A program made the translations under genes and the position numbers. A stretch of 40,799 nucleotides of DNA from assembly GCA_029060725.1 (NCBI GenBank), contig JAIDTL010000122.1, positions 1-40,799 on the forward strand, in the 5' to 3' direction. Positions 23,417 to 30,940 of this stretch are shown piece by piece; position 1 is the stretch's first letter; every line of letters begins with the position of its first letter. This DNA comes from Muribaculaceae bacterium (GTDB lineage Bacteria > Bacteroidota > Bacteroidia > Bacteroidales > Muribaculaceae). The notes below the pieces were generated by a model that was not told the DNA's origin, searched no databases, and saw only the letters and a list, made by a program, of their open reading frames with translations.

Positions 23417-25501
23417 TTATTGTTTGGGAGTAATGTCCCTTTTTTGTATTTCAGGATACTCAATCCGAGAATGATATATTGTAGCAAGTCTCTTCTTGAA
23501 AGTATCTTTAATGATATTTATATCCCTGAAATTTATGGGAGATTCATTATAGAGGCCATCTGCCATTTGGGCATCAATAATCTTATCCACCAAAGCATTA
23601 ATCGACTGAGGGCTATAATCCTTGAGAGATCGGGAAGCAGCCTCTATTGCGTCTGCCATCATCAGGATAGTAGTCTCCTTGCTTTGAGGATTTGGCCCCG
23701 GATATTGGAAGGAGTCCTTATCTACAATTCCGTCGGCACTTTGGTTGACTGCGGTGTTGTAGAAATACTTTGCCACTCCCCTACCATGATGCTCTACAAT
23801 GAAATTTTTTATCACTTCAGGGAGTTTTTCGCGTGAAGCAATCGAGAGTCCCTGTGTGACATGGCTGATTATCTTCCTGGCGCTTGTCTCAGGGTCAAGA
23901 CCGGCATGAGGATTTACGCCGTGTTGATTTTCTGTGAAGAAAATTGGGGAATCGCTCTTTCCTATATCATGATAAAGAGCACCTGTACGTACAAGTGTAG
24001 TGTTTGCCCCGATGGCACGGGCAGCTTCAGCTGCAAGAGTTGAGACTTGCATGGAGTGTTGGAATGTGCCCGGCGCTACTTCTGCAAGATTTCGCAGAAT
24101 AGGATTGTTTATATCGCTCAGCTCGACGAGTGTGACTGTAGAAGTAAAACCAAAAATCTTCTCAACCACGAGAATTAGAAGGTATGCAAAGGAAAGGAGC
24201 ACACAGTTAATGCCGAAGACTCCCACCATACGCCACGAAAAAGAAGTGATCGTACCTTCAGAAAGAGTCAGCATCATCGCATAGCAGACATTATACATTA
24301 CAAATGTGATAAGAGCAGTGCGCAAGAGCTGGCTTCGGCGAGCGAGATGATGGATGCTAAGAGTGGCACAAATACCCACCACTAACTGAATGACGACAAA
24401 TTGGAATTGGAAAGGAGCCGCGAGAGCCGTCATCAGGATGCAAATGAGAAGAGAGAAGATTGCAGTGCGAGCATCGGTGAAAACCGTTATTATAATGGGA
24501 ACTGCAGCAAAAGGAATCAAATACAGGCCCCCGTTGAAGACTTCAGACGTCTCGACAGCAATGACCACAAAAAGAGTGATGAGAGTGACAATGAAAGTGA
24601 CAGTCTTGAAATCTTCAAAAATATCCTTTCTATAAAGAGCGAGGAAGAGATAGAGCAACGTAAACAGGATAGCAATATAGATGGCTTGAGCAGTAGTGAA
24701 AAATTTCTTAGACAGGGTCTTGGACTCAGTCTTATCAAGCATGTCAATATAATTGTTAAGATTGGTGAAGATTTGGGCGTCGATGATGTCTCCACGGTCT
24801 ACTATCCTTTGTCCCTTCTTGATAACTCCGAGGGCAGAATTGACATTAAGATATTCTTGATCTTTGAAGCGGGAGTCTGAGACAGAGTCGCTCACAATGT
24901 TTGGAGAAAGGCTCGCATTGAGAGCTTTCGCCACGTCGGCACTAAGTCTGGCCTCATGGGTAGCGGTTGACTTTGCCGCCATATAAGCAGAATCGACCAT
25001 CTTATACGCCATATTAGGCGACACCATCCCGGAGGCGTCAATGACCTTTACAGCATTCATATCATCCGACTCGTCGCTCATTCTGAGTTGCGAATGAGAG
25101 AAAGAATGTATGCGGTCATAGAGCTCGGCACTGACCACTCCCCTACCATATACTTCAGAAAGTTTCTTTGAGAGAAAAGCCGCATCTGCAGGGCTGACAT
25201 AGTTGCTGACAATCTTAGAAAACCTATCCACATTTCTCGCAGCAGCCCTATAGTCACGGACCACGAAAGGCACGAACGCTTTGTCTATACTGTCGCGCAT
25301 GAGCTGTGCGGACACAGAATCGCGCATAATGGGAGTATCAAATTCGGCTGTAAGGAGAGAGTAACGCCATGGTTGGTTAAGTTCATAGCTAAAATTCTGA
25401 TGATCACTCTTCATGAGCAGAAGAAGCACGATGACTGAAGACGTCAGAGCTACAGCAATCTTCAGCATAGTAGCATTTGCAATGAGGTCTTTGGTTTTCA
25501 T
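23417..25501 (-). CDS. 7TM-HD (HDIG) membrane protein, PgpH-like c-di-AMP phosphodiesterase family
   Basis: 694 residues. N-terminal helix (about 15-30), extracytoplasmic 7TMR-HDED domain (about 35-265), seven membrane helices (about 270-450), then a cytoplasmic HD domain (about 460-690). The HD residues are visible: H482, H511-D512 (Y-H-D-I-G-K), H547, H571-H572 and Asp in M-M-A-D-A-I. The family is represented by PgpH of Firmicutes, which hydrolyses c-di-AMP; activity in Bacteroidetes homologs is inferred. Its start overlaps the RelA/SpoT gene by four bases (ATGA), so the two are translationally coupled. Confidence 0.88.
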   Translation of the reverse strand: MKTKDLIANATMLKIAVALTSSVIVLLLLMKSDHQNFSYELNQPWRYSLLTAEFDTPIMRDSVSAQLMRDSIDKAFVPFVVRDYRAAARNVDRFSKIVSNYVSPADAAFLSKKLSEVYGRGVVSAELYDRIHSFSHSQLRMSDESDDMNAVKVIDASGMVSPNMAYKMVDSAYMAAKSTATHEARLSADVAKALNASLSPNIVSDSVSDSRFKDQEYLNVNSALGVIKKGQRIVDRGDIIDAQIFTNLNNYIDMLDKTESKTLSKKFFTTAQAIYIAILFTLLYLFLALYRKDIFEDFKTVTFIVTLITLFVVIAVETSEVFNGGLYLIPFAAVPIIITVFTDARTAIFSLLICILMTALAAPFQFQFVVIQLVVGICATLSIHHLARRSQLLRTALITFVMYNVCYAMMLTLSEGTITSFSWRMVGVFGINCVLLSFAYLLILVVEKIFGFTSTVTLVELSDINNPILRNLAEVAPGTFQHSMQVSTLAAEAARAIGANTTLVRTGALYHDIGKSDSPIFFTENQHGVNPHAGLDPETSARKIISHVTQGLSIASREKLPEVIKNFIVEHHGRGVAKYFYNTAVNQSADGIVDKDSFQYPGPNPQSKETTILMMADAIEAASRSLKDYSPQSINALVDKIIDAQMADGLYNESPINFRDINIIKDTFKKRLATIYHSRIEYPEIQKRDITPKQ

Positions 25502-26988
25502 ATTTTAGACTTAATTATATTACGAGCATGGGCAGTGACGCACATACTCAGCCAATTTTCATCCGGAGCCACACATTTGACAGTTAATATCTCCACCAGA
25601 TCTCCGCTGTCGAGTATATGATCAGGATTTACCAGCCGATGATTGATCTTTCCTCCTATACAATGGTTGCCAAGCTCATCATCGGCAGCGTAAGCCATAT
25701 CCAGCACTGTAGCGCCGGCAGGCAGTTCAATCAAATCGCCATCAGGCGTGAATACATATATTTGCTTTGCAAAAATATTGAATCTCAGAGAATCCAAGAA
25801 ATCAACCGCATTCGGCTCCGGATTTGCAAGAATTTCTTTTACAGAATTGACAAGATTATCCAGACGCTCGGTATCAGTCTGCACCCCATCCTTGTATTTC
25901 CAATGGGCGGCATAGCCGAGTTCGGCAATATCATCCATTTTTCGGCTGCGGATCTGGACCTCAGTCCATCTTCCAAGCTTATCACGCAAGGTAAGATGCA
26001 AAGCCCTATATCCATTATCCTTAGGGGTACGCAGCCAATCGCGAGTACGGTCAGGATGCACTGAATAGTCTTCTTTAAGTATTTCAGCGATACGCCTGGC
26101 AATGGGTTCTTCCAACTCATCGTCGTCATTCTCATAAATGACTCTAACGGCATACACATCGAAAACTTCTTCAAAGGGGATCTTTTTATTCTGCATCTTG
26201 CGGAAAATAGAATATACACTTTTGACCCTTGCCTTTATCTCACATTGCAGTCCTTCTTCTTCCAATCGTATGCGAAGAGGGGCAACAAATGAGTCGATCA
26301 ATCTTTGACGTCGCTCCACACTCTGCTCCAACTTCTGACATATCATCTCATAATTTTCGGGATCTTCACTCCGAAAACCGAGATCTTCAAACTCAGTCTT
26401 TAAAGAGAACAGTCCGAGTCTTTCAGCAAGGGGCGCATATACATAGAGTGACTCTCGAGCCACTCTCCTACGGCGTTCGGGCCGCTGCGTAGATATGTTG
26501 CGTAGATTGTGCAGGCGATCAGCCATCTTTACGAGAATCACGCGTACATCCGTGCTCATCGACATCATCATATCACGAAGTTTCAATGCCTGAGTTTCGG
26601 CAGCATGACCGAAAATACCACCGGAAAGTTTATTGATACCGGCTACAATAGATGAAATCTGAGGTCCGAAATTCGCTTCTATATCCTCTATCGTACGGTC
26701 TGAGTGCTCCACAATGTCATGAAGAAGAGCGCAAACAATAGTCGTAGAGCCAAGACCGAGCTCCTTACTACAAATAAGAGCGACAAAAAGGGCATGAAGA
26801 ATATACGGGCTGCCATCATTTCGACGGCAACCCTGATGCGCCATGCGGGCAAAGCGAAATGCTTTGCCCACAAGTTCCACCTTCCTTCGATGCCGGCTCT
26901 CGACGTATGATCGGAGAAGCGTATCGTAGACAAGGTCAATAGTTTTCTCTTCTTCCGGGCTAAATGCCCACGAAGTCAATTCTTTCAT
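25498..26988 (-). CDS. Short RelA/SpoT family (p)ppGpp enzyme, HD-synthetase-TGS, variant ED motif
   Basis: 496 residues. HD domain (about 40-200) keeps the metal ligands H65, H90-D91 and D156, but the ED pair that is required for hydrolysis reads E94-H95 (D changed to H). The synthetase domain (about 225-365) keeps the G/A-R-x-K region (252-256), F-D-V-Y-A-V-R-V, N-G-Y-R-A-L-H and T-E-V-Q-I-R. A TGS domain follows (about 408-470). The helical/RIS and ACT regions of full RelA/SpoT are absent. Bacteroidetes carry more than one RelA/SpoT family protein, so this is probably a second copy, synthetase-dominant. It follows the fused secreted protein by 20 bases. Confidence 0.88.
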   Translation of the reverse strand: MKELTSWAFSPEEEKTIDLVYDTLLRSYVESRHRRKVELVGKAFRFARMAHQGCRRNDGSPYILHALFVALICSKELGLGSTTIVCALLHDIVEHSDRTIEDIEANFGPQISSIVAGINKLSGGIFGHAAETQALKLRDMMMSMSTDVRVILVKMADRLHNLRNISTQRPERRRRVARESLYVYAPLAERLGLFSLKTEFEDLGFRSEDPENYEMICQKLEQSVERRQRLIDSFVAPLRIRLEEEGLQCEIKARVKSVYSIFRKMQNKKIPFEEVFDVYAVRVIYENDDDELEEPIARRIAEILKEDYSVHPDRTRDWLRTPKDNGYRALHLTLRDKLGRWTEVQIRSRKMDDIAELGYAAHWKYKDGVQTDTERLDNLVNSVKEILANPEPNAVDFLDSLRFNIFAKQIYVFTPDGDLIELPAGATVLDMAYAADDELGNHCIGGKINHRLVNPDHILDSGDLVEILTVKCVAPDENWLSMCVTAHARNIIKSKI

Positions 26989-27008
26989 CTCACGACATAT
27001 ACAGATGT

Positions 27009-30000
27009 TTAACGAACGATGAACTTCTTTCCTGCGCGAATATATATACCGGGCTGAAGACCTGAAAGGTCAGCAGCGGCTGCGCCACGCAAAACTATCC
27101 TTCCTGCAAGGTCGTAGACATCGGCTGAAGTTGCATTTTCAGTAGCGATTCCTTCTACAGATGTGGCAATACCGTCGAAGACATCAGCATTAAGGTATTC
27201 CCCTGTGTTGGCGTCAATCAGCATAAGACAAACCTTTGTATTGTTGACATCGGCAATACCGGATGGAAGTGCGAAATCAAAAGTGAAATCTATAGGTTCG
27301 CCCGCCTTTATTTGAGATGGGACATATCCTCCCTTGCCATTGAAACCTGAATAACTGCCACCGGTCTCCACAGCACTTGTGCCTCTCACTACATCATCAT
27401 AATACCACAATACGGAAGACTTACCATTAGCGCCGTCCTTACCCCATTCGCCAAGTCCGGGAGCTTCTGTGGTATACAGTCCATTGGTCTGGAATCCCAT
27501 GATATCGTCTTCCATCAAGACAGCAAACACATTAATATTAGCATTATCTCGAGATATAGCAGGATTGACAGACGCATCTACAAAGACCTTCTTACTCTCT
27601 TGATCTATATTGGCAGCTTTGATTTCCATATCTACCAAAGCCTTCTCGCTGAGAGCTTCTTCAGCTTTTTGGAGCCAAGAGAGTCCGTCGGGAGCAGTGA
27701 ATACGTAGTCGACTTTATTATTATACATCGGATAGCTTACGTCGCCACGAGCCACGCGTCCTGTTGGAGCTGCCGGAAGCCCAAGGAAAGAAGCATACGC
27801 AGTCTGTTCGTCACCACCTAATTTGTCGCCGGTATAACTGTGGATAGCAATAGGAATAAAGAGGTCGTCGAACAGTTCCTGCATATATTCTATGGCAATG
27901 ATACCTTGTGGGCAGAACTGGCAAGTAGTACCTGTCATTTCCTCGAGCACTACTCTCTTAGTGGTCTCGAAAAGAAGATTACTGATATCATACTTCATAT
28001 CAATAGACTCAGAGCCAGTAGTAAAACTGATGAGGAATGAATTTACCGCACCTTTCTCAAGGGCGACAGGATTTTCAAATGAGAATGAGCATATCTCTTC
28101 TTTTTCGAGCTTCTCATCGGAAGAAATTGTCTCAATCAAATTGCCTTCAGAGTCAGAGAGAATCAACTGATAACCATCTATGCCATACTCTTTCATGACC
28201 ACAAAGCGACCTCTTAAGCGGACATTATCTTCATCTACGACAACCTGCGGAGTATCAATGCTCAGCACAGCCGCCATGTCTCGGCTCACCACTACGTCGT
28301 CTACAAATATGGCAGACTGATTCTGATTGTCGTTGACAAATGCAATGTAAATATACTTACCTGCATATTTAGAGAGATCTACAGTATTTAGAGTCCAATC
28401 ACCCGCAAGAAAATCTTCGCTCTTACCTGGAGTCTGCTTCTGATTATATACGAGATCGCCATTATAGCGGATTTTGTCAACAACATTCTTAGTGAGTATA
28501 GTCACGACATCCTCGCTATCCCATACGTAGACCTTCAACACGTCATTCTTAGTGTTTTTATAGCTCTGCGACTTGAAAGAGAGTGTCACCTTGTCATCGG
28601 GGATATAAAGCTGGGGAGTTACCATCCAGTCGTCGGATTTGCCCGGTTGATCGTAGTTTGAATGCGAAGCAGCAGCGAAGTCGATCTCCTCGGTGTTACT
28701 GTCATATATCGGAATCCATGGGCGACCTTCTGCTTCAAAACCCCAACCAGCCATTTCTTCAGAAGGAGTATTGTTATCGCCTTCATATAGGAGCATATTT
28801 GCCACACCGGTACTGAAATCCTCACGGAAGATTGTGTTTGAAGTCGGATCGATCTCCGGCACATAGCTGCCATGGTAAGTTATCGAGAACGCTTCGTTGG
28901 CGCCATCACCTGAAAGGTCAGCTACTGTTCCTGCGCCGAAATCAATGCGATAGTCAGTGCCTTCAGCAAGGCGCTGCTCAGTGACGGGATATATCATCAC
29001 CTGATTATTGCTTACAGATGCGCTGAGAGCGAAAAGGAATTCCTCTACGCCATCCTTGATCTGGTAAAGACGAATATCAGGATTCTCCCCTACACTTAAG
29101 GGGGCATTGAAGGTTACGGTCACAGGATTGGTGGTAAGGTTTAAGCGTGCTACACTTGCGCCATTGTCGGGAGCAAAAGAAACCGGTTTTACAGGACCAG
29201 CCTCACGACCAAGATAACGTACAGATATTTCCTTATTGACACGCTCAGCATCACCGGCTACACACATTGATCCTGCCGGTATCTTTACAGTATACAATTT
29301 TTCAGGGTCGAGAGCAAAATTGCGGAATATCACTTCCACTCTTCTGTTATTGTCAGCCTGGACTGTAAAGTTGATCGAACTGCGGACTACATTTCCTTCG
29401 GCATCTAAAAGCTGCACACATGTCTTTTCACCTTTCACTTCTACCGGACGCCCCATATCGAGGACAATTTTCTGAAGCACAGAGAAGGCAGCTCCATCAG
29501 CAGGCGACACCCTATAATCTCCAAGAAGGTCGACATCTTTGCATATCTCAGTCATCGGACGAGGTAGGGAAATAATATATGCAAACCCTTGAGCATAGTC
29601 AGCGGCAAGAATCTTAAGATTGTCGGAAGATACTGACATTACCGTACCTGACAGTCCAAGATCATCCTTAGTGACATCTTTCATCCAATCAATTCCATAA
29701 AGCTGATTGATGACAGACTTCCAGTCATACCAATAGTTGCCAACTTTTGCAGCCCAGTTGCGAACAGGTGTTCCAGTTGGAGTAGATCCATATATCACAC
29801 CATCAGAACCGATAGCCCAGACGCCATAGCCGTCGCCATCACCATGGAGAACGAAGTTTTCAGGATCTGTGACAGAGCATGTGAAGGGTACAGAGGCATC
29901 AGAGACAGTCATGCACAAGCCACCAATCTTAGAGCCATCAGCAGAAAGCACACAATCGCCGACGCCTGCTATTTCATCATTGAGGGCGGTCAGGCGACCA

Positions 30001-30740
30001 TTTTCATACTTCAGCCCCAGAGGAAACCATTTTCCCTCATCACGACGATACATGAATTCCCAAGTAATCTCAGGAAAGGCAAAATCGACAGTGCCTACAA
30101 TGATATTTGCATCCGGAGAAATTCCTGTGAGACGGACATTGAGGTCATTGTCGCTCCATTCCTTAGGATCGCCACCCTTGTCGATCATATCCTGATTGCG
30201 AGGATTAGACACAATCATTCCTGGAAGGTCAATAAGCTGCATGTTTTCGATATCCCACATGCAGGGATATTCATGAAAGAGTTGTTTACTTACACGTCCA
30301 ACTGCATACTTTCCATCAGGAGTGATTGCTGACACTGTGCCCATGTCATATCCTCCCTTAGGACGCGGAAGCGACGTCCATCCGGAACCTTCCTTCCACA
30401 CTGCAGGACAGCCATCTAAACTTCCGCCGACAGTCTTTCCGTCGTTACTTACGCAAGTCGCGCCGATGGCAGCTGACTGAAGGCCTTGATTCTCGGTGAA
30501 AAGCTCTAACGACTCTCCAGTGGCAGTATTCACGAGCCTTGGGAAAGCAGGGAATGAACTGTCGGAAGGATTCGGAGCATCGCCGACAGCCCAACTTCCA
30601 TCTGCGGACATTGAATTGAGGGAACCACCATAAAGAGGTTGCACCGACAATATCGTGGGGACATCTTCAGCGGCAACCGTGAAAGATATTGCCACAAACG
30701 CGCCCGTCATAATAGACTTGATTTTACTGATCTGATTCAT
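27009..30740 (-). CDS. Large secreted protein: propeller-like, SbsA Ig-like, choice-of-anchor J, Omp28 (CxxC), sorting domain
   Basis: 1243 residues. Signal peptide (about 1-24). HAF/WD-like blocks (about 30-400: V-S-N-D-G-K-T-V-G-G, I-T-P-D-G-K-Y-A-V-G, S-A-D-G-S-K-I-G-G). SbsA Ig-like domains (about 405-630). A choice-of-anchor J/cleaved adhesin domain (about 640-850: S-D-D-W-M-V-T-P-Q-L ... A-G-K-Y-I-Y-I-A-F-V ... F-V-D-D-V-V-V). An Omp28 region begins V-L-E-E-M-T-G-T-T-C-Q-F-C (CxxC about 939-942). The sorting domain ends I-Y-I-R-A-G-K-K-F-I-V-R. This is the same domain order as the two genes at 11944-15002 combined. Probably on or beyond the outer membrane; function unknown. Confidence 0.82.
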   Translation of the reverse strand: MNQISKIKSIMTGAFVAISFTVAAEDVPTILSVQPLYGGSLNSMSADGSWAVGDAPNPSDSSFPAFPRLVNTATGESLELFTENQGLQSAAIGATCVSNDGKTVGGSLDGCPAVWKEGSGWTSLPRPKGGYDMGTVSAITPDGKYAVGRVSKQLFHEYPCMWDIENMQLIDLPGMIVSNPRNQDMIDKGGDPKEWSDNDLNVRLTGISPDANIIVGTVDFAFPEITWEFMYRRDEGKWFPLGLKYENGRLTALNDEIAGVGDCVLSADGSKIGGLCMTVSDASVPFTCSVTDPENFVLHGDGDGYGVWAIGSDGVIYGSTPTGTPVRNWAAKVGNYWYDWKSVINQLYGIDWMKDVTKDDLGLSGTVMSVSSDNLKILAADYAQGFAYIISLPRPMTEICKDVDLLGDYRVSPADGAAFSVLQKIVLDMGRPVEVKGEKTCVQLLDAEGNVVRSSINFTVQADNNRRVEVIFRNFALDPEKLYTVKIPAGSMCVAGDAERVNKEISVRYLGREAGPVKPVSFAPDNGASVARLNLTTNPVTVTFNAPLSVGENPDIRLYQIKDGVEEFLFALSASVSNNQVMIYPVTEQRLAEGTDYRIDFGAGTVADLSGDGANEAFSITYHGSYVPEIDPTSNTIFREDFSTGVANMLLYEGDNNTPSEEMAGWGFEAEGRPWIPIYDSNTEEIDFAAASHSNYDQPGKSDDWMVTPQLYIPDDKVTLSFKSQSYKNTKNDVLKVYVWDSEDVVTILTKNVVDKIRYNGDLVYNQKQTPGKSEDFLAGDWTLNTVDLSKYAGKYIYIAFVNDNQNQSAIFVDDVVVSRDMAAVLSIDTPQVVVDEDNVRLRGRFVVMKEYGIDGYQLILSDSEGNLIETISSDEKLEKEEICSFSFENPVALEKGAVNSFLISFTTGSESIDMKYDISNLLFETTKRVVLEEMTGTTCQFCPQGIIAIEYMQELFDDLFIPIAIHSYTGDKLGGDEQTAYASFLGLPAAPTGRVARGDVSYPMYNNKVDYVFTAPDGLSWLQKAEEALSEKALVDMEIKAANIDQESKKVFVDASVNPAISRDNANINVFAVLMEDDIMGFQTNGLYTTEAPGLGEWGKDGANGKSSVLWYYDDVVRGTSAVETGGSYSGFNGKGGYVPSQIKAGEPIDFTFDFALPSGIADVNNTKVCLMLIDANTGEYLNADVFDGIATSVEGIATENATSADVYDLAGRIVLRGAAAADLSGLQPGIYIRAGKKFIVR

Positions 30741-30772
30741 AAATGTAAGGTTTCGTTTTGTTTGTTTTGGTT

Positions 30773-30800
30773 CCCGGACGGGGGATCAGACCCGTCCGGG
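30773..30800. terminator. Strong GC-rich stem-loop between two secreted-protein genes
   Basis: A perfect 10-bp stem CCCGGACGGG (30773-30782) / CCCGTCCGGG (30791-30800) with an 8-base loop. It has no U-tract on the minus strand, so it may be a terminator for the 30941 gene or a 5' leader structure of the 27009-30740 gene. Confidence 0.55.
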
Positions 30801-30810
30801 ATGTAGATTT

Positions 30811-30940
30811 TTCAAGATTTTGCTTGATTTATCATGATTTTGCTTGATTTATCATGATTTAGCTTGATTTTGCTTGATTTATCATGATTTAGCTTGATTA
30901 AGCTTGATATATCATGATAGAACTTTATTTAGCTTGAAGA
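30811..30940. repeat. 10-base tandem array (13 units), helically phased
   Basis: From 30811 to 30940 the sequence is divided into 10-base units, most of them TGCTTGATTT, ATCATGATTT or AGCTTGATTT. The T-tracts recur every 10 bases, near one helical turn, which suggests intrinsic curvature. It fills the gap between the stop of the 30941 gene and the stem-loop at 30773, i.e. the upstream region of the 1243-residue gene. Confidence 0.9.
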
